Positions 35,315-46,232 of a stretch of DNA of 64,000 nt are shown in pieces; the stretch's first letter is position 1; each line of letters starts with the position of its first letter. The position numbers and the translations under genes are program-made. The DNA is from Mycobacterium lehmannii (GTDB lineage Bacteria; Actinomycetota; Actinomycetes; Mycobacteriales; Mycobacteriaceae): assembly GCF_002245535.1 (NCBI RefSeq), contig NZ_NKCN01000001.1, forward strand, positions 124,001-188,000, read 5' to 3'. A model generated the notes under the pieces. The model saw only the letters and a list, made by a program, of their open reading frames with translations. It did no database searches and was not told the origin of the DNA.

Positions 35315-36263
35315 TCACCTGAGCGATATCCGGCATCGCCGAGGGCCGCCCGGGAAGTTCGTCGAAGGCGGTCCAGTAACTGACCCCGAACCGCCGCCGG
35401 CGCTCGGTGAGCTGTTCGGCCATCTGCTCGTACGTGCCGATCAGCACGAACGGCGACGTCAGCAGGCGCTCGGGGGAGACGCCGCCAAGTGCGGAGGCCA
35501 GTTGTTCGGCGGCCCGATGCGCCTCGTCGGTCACGACGACGGCCTGGATCAGCACGTTGAGTTCGATGCGCTCGAACCGGTCGCCTGCGGCCTCGCGCAC
35601 CACCGCGATGCGGTTCTCGAGTCCTTCGGCATCGAAGTGCGTCAGCCGAACCGCGGTGGCGTCGCGGTTGTGGGTGATGCCCGCCAGGCCGACGATGTCG
35701 GCGAGCCGTCCCGCGAGCTCGAGGACACGGGTTCCGTTGCCGCCGATCAACAGTGGCACGCGCGAGGGCGGGACCGAAAGCAGCTGTCCTGCTGCGGCGT
35801 GGATCCGGTAGTGCTGGAGGTCCGCATCGACAGGTTGGCCGTCGAGCAGCGCGCGGATCAGCTCGGCCGCCTCGGCCAACCGCGATACGCGGACCGCGCC
35901 GCCGTCGAACGGAATACCGGCGGCGTCGTACTCGGACTTCATGTGCCCGGCGCCGATGCCGAGTTCGAACCGGCCGTCGGAGACGAGCGCGAGGCCCGCC
36001 GCCTCGCGGGCGGTTTCGACCGGATGACGGAAGTCGTTGTTGAGCACCAGTGTTCCGACGCGCAACCGCTCGGTGGCCATCGCGGCCGCGGTGGCGGTGG
36101 TGAACGGCGGCACCATCGGAACGAGGTGGTCGGCGAACGACAAGACGTCGAAACCGGAACTCTCGACGGCGCGGGCGAACGCGCGCATCTGCTCGCCGGT
36201 GCGCGGCAGGCCGGCGGTCAGCCCGAAACGCATGGGCCGGTTGCGATGAGCATCGGTGGTCAC
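35298..36263 (-). CDS. LLM-class F420-dependent oxidoreductase
   Basis: 321 residues of the luciferase-like barrel: FGLTAGLPRTGEQM at strand 1, FDVLSFADH, RVGTLVLNND(F)RHP, and GRFELGIGAGH. These are features of mycobacterial enzymes using deazaflavin F420. Gene order suggests the equivalent of Rv2893. The start is GTG at 36263. It lies between the alpha/beta hydrolase and the M23-peptidase gene; a dispersed repeat copy lies just upstream. Confidence 0.88.
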   Translation of the reverse strand: MTTDAHRNRPMRFGLTAGLPRTGEQMRAFARAVESSGFDVLSFADHLVPMVPPFTTATAAAMATERLRVGTLVLNNDFRHPVETAREAAGLALVSDGRFELGIGAGHMKSEYDAAGIPFDGGAVRVSRLAEAAELIRALLDGQPVDADLQHYRIHAAAGQLLSVPPSRVPLLIGGNGTRVLELAGRLADIVGLAGITHNRDATAVRLTHFDAEGLENRIAVVREAAGDRFERIELNVLIQAVVVTDEAHRAAEQLASALGGVSPERLLTSPFVLIGTYEQMAEQLTERRRRFGVSYWTAFDELPGRPSAMPDIAQVIKLLR

Positions 36264-36320
36264 GGTTCGACGTTAGGCGCACGCTCGCGCGGGGCCGAGC
36301 GTGCGGCAACGGCGGTAATC

Positions 36321-36355
36321 TGGCGGCGTGTCGTGTTCGAACACGGTCGCTCGCG
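36321..36355 (+). repeat. Dispersed intergenic repeat, copy 1
   Basis: This 35-bp segment matches 63643-63677 at 30 of 35 positions. It contains the perfect 14-bp palindrome CGTGTTCGAACACG and ends in CGCTCGCG. Weaker similarity extends to its left. It lies between the LLM gene and the M23-peptidase gene. Role unknown; a hairpin or a small mycobacterial intergenic repeat family are both possible. Confidence 0.45.
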
Positions 36356-36368
36356 CAAAGAGGGGAAG

Positions 36369-36872
36369 TCAACCGGGGGTTGGTTTGAGGCGGATCGGGG
36401 TGGTGACCACCAGGGCGAGCGGGTCGACGTAGTCGGCGCGCGACGCCGGACCCCACATCGCGCCCCAGTGTAGGCAGGCCGAGCGCGGGCAGCCGGGATG
36501 TCCGGCTTCCAACACGCCGATCGCCGCCTGCGCGTCGATGCGTTGTCCGCGCACGACCGTCGCCCGGACCGGTTCGTAGCTGGTCCGCAGACCGCCGGGG
36601 TGGGCGATCGAGACGACCGGCCGCCCCGCCAGCTCACCCGCGAAGACCACGGTCCCCGCGGCCGCCGCCAGCACACGTTGGCCGGGTGCACCCGCCAGGT
36701 CGACGCCCCGGTGCCCGGGCGCCCAGTTCGGCTCGGCCGCGTCGAAAACCCTGGTCACCTCTGGGCGCGGCCGCAGCGGCCAGGCCAACCGGGCGTCCTC
36801 GGCCGCGACGGGTCCCGCCCAGGCCAGCCCGGACACCAGTGCGACGCAAGCCAGCGCTATCAATCGCATCAC
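36369..36872 (-). CDS. Secreted M23 (LytM-type) peptidase
   Basis: 167 residues. A signal peptide (MMRLIALACVALVSGLAWAGPVAA) precedes a compact LytM domain with GHRGVDLAG (metal His and Asp) and CLHWGAMWG (catalytic HxH-like region), plus VRGQRIDAQAAIGVLE. M23 enzymes cleave peptidoglycan cross-bridges; the domain is short, so it could be degenerate or regulatory. Position matches Rv2891. It is divergent from rpsB across 281 bp. Confidence 0.88.
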   Translation of the reverse strand: MMRLIALACVALVSGLAWAGPVAAEDARLAWPLRPRPEVTRVFDAAEPNWAPGHRGVDLAGAPGQRVLAAAAGTVVFAGELAGRPVVSIAHPGGLRTSYEPVRATVVRGQRIDAQAAIGVLEAGHPGCPRSACLHWGAMWGPASRADYVDPLALVVTTPIRLKPTPG

Positions 36873-37153
36873 CCCAGCTCAGCGGGAGATGCTCGACTGG
36901 CGCCAGAGGGGGACGCGAATCTGTGGACAGCCAGCTCGGCGTGGAAAAAGCACGCCTGTGCACGGTGTAAACTGCTAACCGCAGCTCGCTTGCGCGGGCT
37001 GACTTCGCGTGTCTGCACCGCGGCCCGTTCCACTAGGTCGTTCCCCCGGATGCCGTCGGTCCCGTCTCCAGACGGGTTCTGGCATTCCGAGCAGTCACCA
37101 GGGCTCGGCGTCACCCGACGCCGGCATCAACCGACGAAAAGGACCATGGACTC
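36873..37153 (+). promoter_or_regulatory. rpsB promoter and leader region
   Basis: The 281-bp gap between the M23-peptidase gene and rpsB. A TAAACT hexamer at 36968-36973 fits a mycobacterial -10 (TANNNT) and would give a leader of about 175 nt. Within it, CCCGTC-TCCA-GACGGG at 37061-37076 can form a small hairpin without a following T-run. An AAAAGGA before the rpsB ATG is the ribosome site. No known riboswitch or leader motif is recognised. Confidence 0.4.
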
Positions 37154-38017
37154 ATGGCTGTTGTAACCATGAAGCAGCTGCTCGACAGCGGCACCCACTT
37201 CGGGCATCAGACCCGCCGCTGGAATCCCAAGATGAAGCGGTTCATCTTCACCGACCGCAACGGCATCTACATCATCGACCTGCAGCAGACGCTGACCTAC
37301 ATTGACAAGGCGTACGAGTTCGTCAAGGAGACGGTCGCGCACGGCGGGACGATCATGTTCGTCGGCACCAAGAAGCAGGCGCAGGAGTCGATCGCCGAAG
37401 AGGCCACCCGCGTCGGCATGCCGTATGTGAACCAGCGCTGGCTGGGCGGCATGCTCACCAACTTCCAGACCGTGCACAAGCGGCTGCAGCGTCTCAAGGA
37501 ACTCGAGACAATGGAGCAGACCGGCGGGTTCGAGGGTCGCACCAAGAAGGAAATCCTGATGCTGACCCGCGAGAAGAACAAGCTCGAACGGTCGCTCGGT
37601 GGTATCCGGGACATGTCCAAGCTGCCCTCGGCCGTGTGGGTCGTCGACACCAACAAGGAGCACATCGCCGTCGGTGAGGCGCGCAAGCTCAACATCCCGG
37701 TCATCGCGATCCTGGACACCAACTGCGACCCGGATCTCGTCGACTACCCGATTCCGGGCAACGACGACGCGATCCGCTCGGCCGCGCTGTTGACCAAGGT
37801 GATCGCTGCCGCGGTCGCCGAGGGCCTGCAGGCCCGCGCGGGCGTGGGTCGTGACGGTGACAAGCCGGACGCCGACGCTGCCGAGCCGCTCGCCGAGTGG
37901 GAGCAGGAGCTGCTTGCGAGCGCGACCGCCACCGCAAGCCCCACCGCCGCAGGTGCCGCGCCCGGCACCCCCGAGGCGGAAGTCCAGACCGAACCGAAAC
38001 CCTCCCAGAATCCGTAA
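37154..38017 (+). CDS. rpsB: 30S ribosomal protein S2
   Basis: 287 residues with the S2 signatures: [41 protein letters not shown] and [19 protein letters not shown]. The C-terminal 60 residues are an Ala/Thr/Pro/Glu-rich tail, common in actinobacterial S2. It binds the 30S head-body junction and recruits S1-type factors. Co-transcribed with tsf 12 bp downstream, as in nearly all bacteria. Confidence 0.99.
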   Translation: MAVVTMKQLLDSGTHFGHQTRRWNPKMKRFIFTDRNGIYIIDLQQTLTYIDKAYEFVKETVAHGGTIMFVGTKKQAQESIAEEATRVGMPYVNQRWLGGMLTNFQTVHKRLQRLKELETMEQTGGFEGRTKKEILMLTREKNKLERSLGGIRDMSKLPSAVWVVDTNKEHIAVGEARKLNIPVIAILDTNCDPDLVDYPIPGNDDAIRSAALLTKVIAAAVAEGLQARAGVGRDGDKPDADAAEPLAEWEQELLASATATASPTAAGAAPGTPEAEVQTEPKPSQNP

Positions 38018-38029
38018 GAGAAGGCTGAT

Positions 38030-38845
38030 ATGGCTAACTACACCGCTGCCGACGTCAAGCGACTGCGGGAGCTGACCGGCGCCGGCATGCTCGACAGCAA
38101 GAACGCGCTCGTCGAGGCCGGCGGCGGCTTCGACAAGGCCGTCGAGTTGCTGCGCATCAAGGGCGCCAAGGACGTCGGCAAGCGCGCCGAGCGCGCAACC
38201 GCCGAAGGCCTGGTGGCCGCCAAGGACGGCGCACTGATCGAGCTGAACTCCGAAACCGACTTCGTCGCCAAGAACTCGGAGTTCCAGTCCGTCGCCGAGC
38301 AGATCGTCGCCGCCGCGGCGGCCGCCAAGGCGACCGACATCGACGCGCTCAAGGCCGCGAAAGTGGGCGACAGCACCGTCGAGCAGGTGATCGCGGACCT
38401 GTCGGCCAAGATCGGCGAGAAGCTCGAGCTGCGTCGCGTCGCCTACTTCGACGGCACCGTGGAGACCTATCTGCACAAGCGTGCCGCGGACCTTCCGCCC
38501 GCGGTGGGTGTGCTGGTCGAGTACCAAGGCGATAACAAGGAGGCCGCCCACGCGGTCGCCCTGCAGATCGCCGCGCTCAAGGCCAAGTACCTCACCCGCG
38601 AGGACGTGCCCGAGGACGTCGTCGCCAACGAGCGGCGTATCGCCGAGGAGACCGCCCGCAACGAGGGCAAGCCCGAGCAGGCCCTGCCCAAGATCGTCGA
38701 GGGCCGCGTGACCGGGTTCTACAAGGACGTCGTGCTGCTCGACCAGCCGTCGGTGTCCGACAGCAAGAAGACCGTGAAGGCCCTGCTCGACGAGGCCGGT
38801 GTGACCGTGACCCGCTTCGTCCGCTTCGAGGTCGGCCAGGCCTGA
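38030..38845 (+). CDS. tsf: Elongation factor Ts
   Basis: 271 residues. The UBA-like N-terminus ([27 protein letters not shown]) and the nucleotide-exchange core TDFVAKN are clear. EF-Ts releases GDP from EF-Tu. The ATG follows GAGAAGGC, 12 bp after rpsB. A CCGCTC...GAGCGG hairpin 15 bp after the stop may end the transcript. Confidence 0.99.
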   Translation: MANYTAADVKRLRELTGAGMLDSKNALVEAGGGFDKAVELLRIKGAKDVGKRAERATAEGLVAAKDGALIELNSETDFVAKNSEFQSVAEQIVAAAAAAKATDIDALKAAKVGDSTVEQVIADLSAKIGEKLELRRVAYFDGTVETYLHKRAADLPPAVGVLVEYQGDNKEAAHAVALQIAALKAKYLTREDVPEDVVANERRIAEETARNEGKPEQALPKIVEGRVTGFYKDVVLLDQPSVSDSKKTVKALLDEAGVTVTRFVRFEVGQA

Positions 38846-38860
38846 CCACTCTGTAGCGAA

Positions 38861-38880
38861 CCGCTCTCTGGCGCGAGCGG
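38861..38880 (+). terminator. Possible terminator hairpin after tsf
   Basis: CCGCTC (38861-38866) pairs with GAGCGG (38875-38880) around an eight-base loop, 15 bp after the tsf stop. There is no T-run, as is usual for mycobacterial intrinsic terminators, so this is only a candidate. Confidence 0.35.
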
Positions 38881-38975
38881 CTCATCGTCGTACGGCCTGG
38901 ACGCCGGGAACGTACGAGGGTGAGCGCTCGCGCGTTTGTGCGGCCGCCGCGGTACGACTTGGTACCGTCGTCGTC

Positions 38976-40379
38976 ATGACTCGGATAAGCGCCTTCGGCG
39001 ACGACGCCCTGGGCGATCTCGACGCTGTCGGTCTGGTGGAGGCGCTGCAAGCGGGTGCGGTGTCGCGAGCCGAACTCGTCGACGCCGCGATCGCCCGCAC
39101 CGAGGCCGTCAAACCGGCGCTCAACGGACTGGCGTACGAGGCGTTCGAGCGCGCCCGCGCCCGTGCTGCCGCACGCCCTTACGGCGGCTACTTCAACGGC
39201 GTTCCGTCGTTTCTCAAGGACAACGTCGCGGTCGCCACGATGCCGACGATGAACGGCACCGACGCCTGGGATCCGCACCCGGAGCGCACGCACGGCGACT
39301 TCGCGCGTTCGTTTCTCGCCACGGGACTGGCTCCGCTCGGCAAGACGCAGATGTCCGAATTCGGATTCAGCGCGTCGGCCGAGCATCCGCGGCTGGGCCC
39401 GGTGCGCAATCCGTGGAATCCCGAGCACACCGCGGGCGCTTCGTCGTCGGGTGCCGCGGCGTTCGTGGCCGCCGGGGTGGTGCCGATGGCCCACGCCAAC
39501 GACGGCGGCGGTTCGATCCGAATTCCCGCAGCCTGCAACGGCTTAGTAGGTCTCAAGCCGTCGCGGGGTCGACTGCCCCTGGACAAGAAACTGCGGCAGA
39601 TGCCGCTTCGCATCGTCGCCAACGGTGTTGTCACGCGCTCGGTGCGCGACTCTGCGGCGTTCTACCGCGAGATCGAGCGGGTGTATCGCAACCCGGCGTT
39701 GCCTGCCGTCGGCAACATCACCGGGCCTGGGGCGCAGCGGCTGCGGATCGCGGTGTGCACGCAGTCGATAGCGCGCGAGGCGAGCCCGGAGGTGCGCGAG
39801 CTCACGCTGAAGAACGCCGCGCTGCTCGAGGAACTCGGACACCGGGTCACCGTGATCGACAACCCCGTGCCGTCGCACTTCATGACCGACTTCCTGCTCT
39901 ACTGGTCGTTTCTGGCGTTCGCGCTCGTGCGCGGCGGGCGATCGACGTTCGGGCGCAGTTTCGATCGTGGGCGCCTCGACAACCTGACCCTCGGACTCGA
40001 CCGCCACGCGTCGCGCAACCTACACCGGATGCCGGGGGCGCTCGCGCGACTGTCGCGGATGCGCCAGGTCACCGAGCGCGTCACCCGGGACCATGACGTC
40101 GTGCTCACCCCGACGCTTGCCGACGTCACGCCTGAGATCGGTCATCTCGACCCGACGCTGGACTACCAGACCATCATCGACCGGCTCGTCGAGTGGGTGG
40201 CGTTCACTCCGTTGCAGAACGCCACGGGGGACCCGGCGATCTCGCTGCCTCTCGCCGAGTCGGCATCGGGCCTGCCGGTCGGCATGATGTTCGCTGCGCC
40301 GGTGGGTCAGGAGGGCCGGTTGCTCCAGCTGGCGTACGAACTCGAGGAAGCGCGTCCGTTCGCACGCATTCAGGGTTGA
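38976..40379 (+). CDS. amiC: Amidase-signature amidase
   Basis: 467 residues. The Ser-Ser-Lys triad is visible: Lys in PSFLKDN, a Ser in GGGSIRIPA and the nucleophile Ser in the GASSSGAAAF region. The length and a position after tsf match M. tuberculosis Rv2888c (amiC). It should hydrolyse amides to acids and ammonia; the substrate is not known. It converges on the glycerate kinase gene with 6 bp between stops. Confidence 0.9.
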   Translation: MTRISAFGDDALGDLDAVGLVEALQAGAVSRAELVDAAIARTEAVKPALNGLAYEAFERARARAAARPYGGYFNGVPSFLKDNVAVATMPTMNGTDAWDPHPERTHGDFARSFLATGLAPLGKTQMSEFGFSASAEHPRLGPVRNPWNPEHTAGASSSGAAAFVAAGVVPMAHANDGGGSIRIPAACNGLVGLKPSRGRLPLDKKLRQMPLRIVANGVVTRSVRDSAAFYREIERVYRNPALPAVGNITGPGAQRLRIAVCTQSIAREASPEVRELTLKNAALLEELGHRVTVIDNPVPSHFMTDFLLYWSFLAFALVRGGRSTFGRSFDRGRLDNLTLGLDRHASRNLHRMPGALARLSRMRQVTERVTRDHDVVLTPTLADVTPEIGHLDPTLDYQTIIDRLVEWVAFTPLQNATGDPAISLPLAESASGLPVGMMFAAPVGQEGRLLQLAYELEEARPFARIQG

Positions 40380-40385
40380 GCCGCG

Positions 40386-41507
40386 CTACAGGGAGCGGCA
40401 CACCCCGGCGGTGGCGCGGGTGAGCGACTGTGCGCCCTCACGGAGCGCCCGCTCGATCGGCGTGCCTTCGGCGGTGATCGCGACGAGTCGTTCGACGCCG
40501 TGATCCAGCAGCACGGCGGCGTCAGGGGCGACCCGGCCTGCGAAGATGACCACCCGCGCCCCTGCGCGTACGGCGGCTTGGGCCACGCCGAACGGCGTCT
40601 TACCCATGACCGTCTGCGCATCGACGCTGCCCTCGCCGGTGAACACCCAGTCCGCGCCCCGCAGCGCCCGCTCGAGACCGACCGTTTCGGCCACCTCGTC
40701 GACGCCCGGTCTGCTTGCGGCACCGAGGAATTCGACAAGTGCAAAGCCCACACCGCCGGCCGCGCCCGCGCCCGGCCGCTGGGGTTGGGTGCCGCCGAGC
40801 GTCGCCGAGGTGACCGCGGCCAGTCGGGACAGCCCCGCCTCGAGTCGCGGGATGTCGTCTGCACCGGCGCCCTTCTGCGGACCGAACACCGCAGTGGCGC
40901 CGTCGGGACCCAGCAGAGGCGCGGTGACGTCGGAGGCCACCCGGATCCGGGCGTCGCTCAGGCGGGGATCCAGCCCCGTAACGTCGATGCGTTCGAGGCG
41001 TTCGAGGTCCCCGCCGCCGGGGGCCAGCGGTTTGCCGTCGGCATCGACGAACTTCACGCCCAGTGCGGTGAGCATGCCTGTTCCGCCGTCGTTGGTGGCC
41101 GAGCCGCCCAGGCCGATCAGGACATCCTCGGCGCCGCGGTCGAGGGCGGACGTGATCAACTCACCCACGCCGAATGTGCTGGCGCGCAGGATGTCTCGTT
41201 CGTGAGGCGCGACGAGTTCGAGTCCCGCCGCTGCAGCCATCTCGATGACCGCCAACTGGCGCAGCGGCACGTAGCCGTACCGTGCGGTGACGGTGCGGCC
41301 CAGCGCGTCGGACACCTGCACCTCGACGTGCTCGCCGTGGAGTGCGTCGACGACCGCATCGACCGTGCCTTCACCGCCGTCGGCCATCGGCACGCCGACG
41401 ACCTCGGCGTCGGGCAGCACCTCGGAGACACCGGCCCTCATCGCGGCGACCGCTTCGGACGCGGTCATCGATTCCTTGAACGAGTCAGGTGCCAGAACTA
41501 TCTTCAT
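40386..41507 (-). CDS. Glycerate 2-kinase (GlxK/GarK family)
   Basis: 373 residues. MKIVLAPDSFKESMTASEAVAAM, ADGGEGTVDA, GLGGSATNDGGTGML and GEGSVDAQTVMGKTP are hallmark motifs of class I glycerate kinases. The product would be 2-phosphoglycerate in glyoxylate/glycerate use. It begins with ATG at 41507. It is an insertion relative to the M. tuberculosis order and lies beside an agmatinase-family gene on the same strand, 52 bp away. Confidence 0.94.
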   Translation of the reverse strand: MKIVLAPDSFKESMTASEAVAAMRAGVSEVLPDAEVVGVPMADGGEGTVDAVVDALHGEHVEVQVSDALGRTVTARYGYVPLRQLAVIEMAAAAGLELVAPHERDILRASTFGVGELITSALDRGAEDVLIGLGGSATNDGGTGMLTALGVKFVDADGKPLAPGGGDLERLERIDVTGLDPRLSDARIRVASDVTAPLLGPDGATAVFGPQKGAGADDIPRLEAGLSRLAAVTSATLGGTQPQRPGAGAAGGVGFALVEFLGAASRPGVDEVAETVGLERALRGADWVFTGEGSVDAQTVMGKTPFGVAQAAVRAGARVVIFAGRVAPDAAVLLDHGVERLVAITAEGTPIERALREGAQSLTRATAGVCRSL

Positions 41508-41559
41508 CGGTGGCCACAGTTGACCACACTGTCGGTTTTGCTGCCACCGCGAGACGGCG

Positions 41560-42537
41560 CTATCGCTTCTTGGCCACGCCCTCGGCCATCACCGTCACGA
41601 TCTCGTGCATGATAGCGCTGATGTGCAACGCCGTGATCTGCGATGGATCGAGGTGGGGCACGAAACACACCACGTCGCCGCCGACGATGTCCATGCCGCG
41701 GAAACTGCGCAGAATCTTCTGCAGCTCCCGCATCGTCAATCCACCGGCCTCCGGGTCGGCCACCGCAGGCGCATCGCTCAGTGTCAGCACATCCAGATCC
41801 ACTGTCACGTAGACCGGTCCGTCTCCCACCACGTCGCGGATCACCTGCGTTGCAGCGGCTATTCCGATCTCCTCGATTTCGTCGAGGGACAACAACCGGT
41901 AACCGGCTTCCTTGGAATAGTCGTCCATTTTCGGATGCACCATCGGGCCGTTGAGGCCGACGTGCACGTAACGGGACGCATCGATCAAGCCCTCTTCGTT
42001 GCCGATCCGGAAGCCGTTACCGGCGTGGCAATGCACACCCGCCGAATCACCGTATGTGTCGGTGTGCGAGTCGAAATGGATGATGCCAATCGGTCCCTTG
42101 CGCCGCGAGTTCGGGCCGGCGATGGCCCGCAGGACCGGCAGCGTGCATGCGTGGTCCCCACCGATCGTGAACGGAAGAACTCCGGCGGCATCCATTCGCG
42201 CGTAGAACATTTCGATGTCGAGGACCGCTTGGTCGGCCAACGTCGGTGTGGGAATCGGCACGTCCCCGAAATCGCGGATCCGGGCCAGCTCGAAGGGATT
42301 GATGCCGAACTCGCGGTGACCGCGGTGGTAGGCCTGCGATCGGTGGCGGACGGCGCGGGGACCGAGGTACTGGGTCCGTTCGACCGGATTGACCGCCAAA
42401 GATAGCCCCACCAACGCGATGTCGGCCTTGGTGAAGTCTGTTTCGATCTCACAGCCCAGCAACTTCGGGAATCCGCTCCAGTAGAAGTAACCTTCGAGCA
42501 GATGCACTGCCTCTTCGGCGCTGGGAGTGAAGCTCAT
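41560..42537 (-). CDS. Agmatinase/ureohydrolase-family enzyme
   Basis: 325 residues with the binuclear-manganese motifs: GGDHACTLP, HFDSHTDTY (Ser where most members have Ala) and VTVDLDVLTLSDAPAV. In the last motif the common DPxxxP is SDAPAV, keeping the ligand Asp residues. It is an arginase/agmatinase-fold hydrolase releasing urea or another leaving group from a guanidino-type substrate; which one cannot be said. It starts with ATG at 42537 and lies upstream of the glycerate kinase gene in the same direction. Confidence 0.88.
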   Translation of the reverse strand: MSFTPSAEEAVHLLEGYFYWSGFPKLLGCEIETDFTKADIALVGLSLAVNPVERTQYLGPRAVRHRSQAYHRGHREFGINPFELARIRDFGDVPIPTPTLADQAVLDIEMFYARMDAAGVLPFTIGGDHACTLPVLRAIAGPNSRRKGPIGIIHFDSHTDTYGDSAGVHCHAGNGFRIGNEEGLIDASRYVHVGLNGPMVHPKMDDYSKEAGYRLLSLDEIEEIGIAAATQVIRDVVGDGPVYVTVDLDVLTLSDAPAVADPEAGGLTMRELQKILRSFRGMDIVGGDVVCFVPHLDPSQITALHISAIMHEIVTVMAEGVAKKR

Positions 42538-42642
42538 GTGCGCGATCCTCTCCTCGCGGGCTGTGCAAGCTTAGCCGCGGCGGGTGGGGCCGACCTGGGT
42601 TCTCGCAAAAATTATCGTGAGCGTCATTAGCGGCGATCGGTT

Positions 42643-43068
42643 CTAGTCGGTCCCGAGCGCCGCGAGGATCTGCTTGAAGTCCCGCTGTTGGCGCTGCGTC
42701 AGATTCGCCATCAACTTGCGTTCGGCCGCGCGGACTCCGGAATCGGTGCGTTTCAACAACTCCCGGCCCTCGCGGGTGAGTTGGGCGGGCAGCGACCGTC
42801 CCGACGACACGCTCGCGGGACGCGAGACGAGCCCGCGGTCCTCGAGGCCGCGCAGCACCATGTTCATCGCCTGCGGCGAGACGTTGAAGTCGCGGGCCAG
42901 TTCCGCATTGGACCGTCCCTCGTGCTGGGAAAGGATCCGCATGCACAGGTACTGGGGGAACGCCACGCCCAGCGGTTCGAGCACCGTCGCAGTGACCTCG
43001 CTGCGCAGCGCCTTGGCAACCCGGGACAGGAGCAAACCCAGCGGCTGATCCTCGAGCGGTCCATTCAT
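42643..43068 (-). CDS. MarR-family regulator, Rv2887-like
   Basis: 141 residues with the winged-helix core RSNAELARDFNVSPQAMNMVLRGLEDRGLVSRPASVSSGRSLPAQLT. From memory the wing (PASVSSGRSLPA) and the position between amiC and pyrH match Rv2887, a MarR repressor of the methyltransferase gene Rv0560c in M. tuberculosis. The start is ATG at 43068; ATG at 43077 would add three residues. It is divergent from a methyltransferase gene across a 45-bp region full of inverted repeats. Confidence 0.87.
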   Translation of the reverse strand: MNGPLEDQPLGLLLSRVAKALRSEVTATVLEPLGVAFPQYLCMRILSQHEGRSNAELARDFNVSPQAMNMVLRGLEDRGLVSRPASVSSGRSLPAQLTREGRELLKRTDSGVRAAERKLMANLTQRQQRDFKQILAALGTD

Positions 43069-43791
<723 letters not shown>

Positions 43792-43877
43792 CCCGGCGAG
43801 TCGCGACCCACTGGCCGCCCTGACGTCCGCCATGAGGCAGGATGAAGGGATCTCAGCGAGGACCCGTAAGGAGTCGG

Positions 43878-44690
43878 ATGGCGGATCCCAACGTCGCCGG
43901 TCAGGCAGTTCCGAACTCCGAAGTCGCCACCGGAGCGGCTCCGGATGCGAGCAAACCCAACGGAGCCGCCGCAGGTTCCATCCGTCCCATGTACAACCGC
44001 GTACTGCTCAAGCTGGGCGGCGAGATGTTCGGTGGCGGGGAAGTGGGCCTCGATCCCGACGTCGTCCACCTGGTGGCGCGTCAGATCGCCGAAGTGGTCC
44101 GCAGCGGCGTGCAAATGGCCGTGGTCATCGGCGGCGGCAATTTCTTCCGCGGTGCGCAATTGCAGCAGCGCGGTATGGAGCGCACCCGCAGCGACTACAT
44201 GGGGATGCTCGGCACCGTCATGAACAGCCTGGCGCTGCAGGACTTCCTGGAGAAGGAAGGCATCGCGACCCGGGTACAGACCGCGATCACGATGGGTCAG
44301 GTCGCCGAACCGTACATTCCGCTGCGCGCCGTGCGGCACCTCGAGAAGGGCCGCGTCGTCATCTTCGGAGCGGGCATGGGGCTGCCGTATTTCTCCACCG
44401 ACACCACCGCCGCCCAGCGCGCGCTCGAGATCGGCGCCGAGGTGGTGCTGATGGCCAAGGCCGTCGACGGCGTCTTCACCGCCGACCCGCGCCAGAACCC
44501 CGACGCCGAGCTGCTCACCGCGATCAGCCACCGCGAAGTCATCGACCGCGGCCTGAAGGTCGCCGACGCCACCGCGTTCAGCCTGTGTATGGACAACGGC
44601 ATGCCGATCCTGGTGTTCAACCTGCTCACCGACGGCAATATCGCCCGGGCGGTCGCGGGTGAGAAGATCGGAACACTGGTCACCACCTGA
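43878..44690 (+). CDS. pyrH: UMP kinase
   Basis: 270 residues. After an actinobacterial Ala/Pro-rich N-terminal tail come the amino-acid-kinase motifs: [41 protein letters not shown] and [11 protein letters not shown]. It makes UDP from UMP and ATP. ATG at 43878 follows AAGGAG. It heads the conserved pyrH - frr - cdsA - rlmN run. Confidence 0.98.
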   Translation: MADPNVAGQAVPNSEVATGAAPDASKPNGAAAGSIRPMYNRVLLKLGGEMFGGGEVGLDPDVVHLVARQIAEVVRSGVQMAVVIGGGNFFRGAQLQQRGMERTRSDYMGMLGTVMNSLALQDFLEKEGIATRVQTAITMGQVAEPYIPLRAVRHLEKGRVVIFGAGMGLPYFSTDTTAAQRALEIGAEVVLMAKAVDGVFTADPRQNPDAELLTAISHREVIDRGLKVADATAFSLCMDNGMPILVFNLLTDGNIARAVAGEKIGTLVTT

Positions 44691-44763
44691 CACGCCCGCG
44701 CCCCGCAGCGAAGGTGCGCACTCCAGACCGGTGACCGACGCGCACAGACGAAGGAGAAGGACC

Positions 44764-45321
44764 GTGATCGACGAAACCCTCTTCGATGCCGAGGAGAAGA
44801 TGGAGAAGGCGGTGTCGGTCGCGCGCGATGACCTGTCGTCGATCCGCACCGGCCGCGCCAATCCCGGCATGTTCTCGCGTGTCAACGTCGACTACTACGG
44901 GTCGCCGACACCGATCACCCAGCTGTCGAGCATCAACGTGCCCGAAGCGCGGATGGTGGTGATCAAGCCCTATGAGGCGGGCCAGCTGCGCAACATCGAG
45001 GATGCGATCCGCAACTCCGACCTCGGTGTGAACCCGACCAACGACGGCAACGTCATCCGCGTGGCGATCCCGCAGCTGACCGAGGAGCGTCGCCGCGACC
45101 TGGTCAAGCAGGCCAAGGCCAAGGGCGAGGACGCCAAGGTCGCGGTCCGCAACATTCGCCGCAAGGCGATGGAGGAGCTGCACCGCATCAAAAAGGACGG
45201 CGAAGCGGGCGAGGACGAGGTGTCGCGCGCGGAGAAGGACCTCGACAAGTCCACCGCCACCTACACCCACCAGATCGACGAGCTGGTCAAGCACAAAGAA
45301 GGCGAGCTGCTGGAGGTCTAG
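44764..45321 (+). CDS. frr: Ribosome recycling factor
   Basis: 185 residues, the usual length. [54 protein letters not shown] and [11 protein letters not shown] are typical. With EF-G it splits post-termination ribosomes. GTG at 44764 follows AAGGAGAAGGACC. The stop shares one base with the cdsA GTG. Confidence 0.98.
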   Translation: MIDETLFDAEEKMEKAVSVARDDLSSIRTGRANPGMFSRVNVDYYGSPTPITQLSSINVPEARMVVIKPYEAGQLRNIEDAIRNSDLGVNPTNDGNVIRVAIPQLTEERRRDLVKQAKAKGEDAKVAVRNIRRKAMEELHRIKKDGEAGEDEVSRAEKDLDKSTATYTHQIDELVKHKEGELLEV

Positions 45322-46199
45322 TGACCGAACAGCAGAAGGTTCCCGTGGCAGAGACGCCGGTCGACGAACCGCCCAAGAAGAAGTCGAGGGCGGGCCGCGA
45401 CCTGCCCGCCGCCATCGGAGTCGGCGTCCTGCTCGGCGCCATGGCGATCGGCATCCTGCTCTTCTGGCCGATCGGATGGCTGCCGGTGCTGGCGGTGTTC
45501 ATCCCGATCGCCACCCATGAGGTGATCCGCCGGTTGCGCGAGGCCGGATACGACCTTCCGGCGATTCCGCTGCTGCTCGGCGGCCAGGCGATGATCTGGT
45601 TGAGCTGGCCGTTCGGGCCGGCCGGGGTGCTCGGGGCGTACGGCGGGACGGTCGTCGTCTGCATGGTGTGGCGACTGGTCGGGCACGGCCTGCGCCACCA
45701 ACCGGTCAACTACCTGCGCGACATCGCCGCCGCGGTGCTGCTGTCGACGTGGGTGCCGTTGTTCGCCAGCTTCAGCGCGCTGCTGATCTTCCAGGACCAC
45801 GGCGGCGGCAGGGTGTTCACGGTGATCGCGACCGTCGTGTTCGCCGACATCGGCGGCTATGTGGCAGGCGTGCTGTTCGGCAAGCATTTGATGGCGCCTG
45901 CGATCAGCCCGAAGAAGTCGTGGGAGGGACTGGGCGGGTCGCTGGTGTTCGGTACCGCCGCCGCCGTGGTGTCGGTGACGTTCCTCATGGACAAGCCCGC
46001 CTGGGTGGGCCTGCCGCTGGGGCTCATGCTGGTGATCACCGGTGTACTCGGCGACCTGGTCGAGTCGCAGGTCAAGCGCGACCTCGGAATCAAGGACATG
46101 GGCACGTTGCTGCCCGGCCACGGCGGCATCATGGACCGCATCGACGCGATGCTCCCGTCGGCCGTGGCGGGTTGGATCGTGTTGACGCTGTTGGCGTGA
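45321..46199 (+). CDS. cdsA: Phosphatidate cytidylyltransferase
   Basis: 292 residues with about eight membrane helices after a Lys-rich cytoplasmic tail (PPKKKSRAGRD). The family signature is clear near the C-terminus: SPKKSWEGLGGS and DLVESQVKRDLGIKDMGTLLPGHGGIMDRIDAML. It makes CDP-diacylglycerol, the precursor of cardiolipin and phosphatidylinositol lipids. The GTG start overlaps frr by one nucleotide. Corresponds to Rv2881c. Confidence 0.97.
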   Translation: MTEQQKVPVAETPVDEPPKKKSRAGRDLPAAIGVGVLLGAMAIGILLFWPIGWLPVLAVFIPIATHEVIRRLREAGYDLPAIPLLLGGQAMIWLSWPFGPAGVLGAYGGTVVVCMVWRLVGHGLRHQPVNYLRDIAAAVLLSTWVPLFASFSALLIFQDHGGGRVFTVIATVVFADIGGYVAGVLFGKHLMAPAISPKKSWEGLGGSLVFGTAAAVVSVTFLMDKPAWVGLPLGLMLVITGVLGDLVESQVKRDLGIKDMGTLLPGHGGIMDRIDAMLPSAVAGWIVLTLLA

Positions 46200-46232
46200 C
46201 GTCCCGCCGAGCTGGGATACTGGTCGCAGCTC

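Noticed and set aside
37061..37076. Riboswitch or ribosomal-protein leader motif upstream of rpsB
   Set aside because: Only one short hairpin is visible and I recognise no known leader consensus, so no RNA element is claimed.
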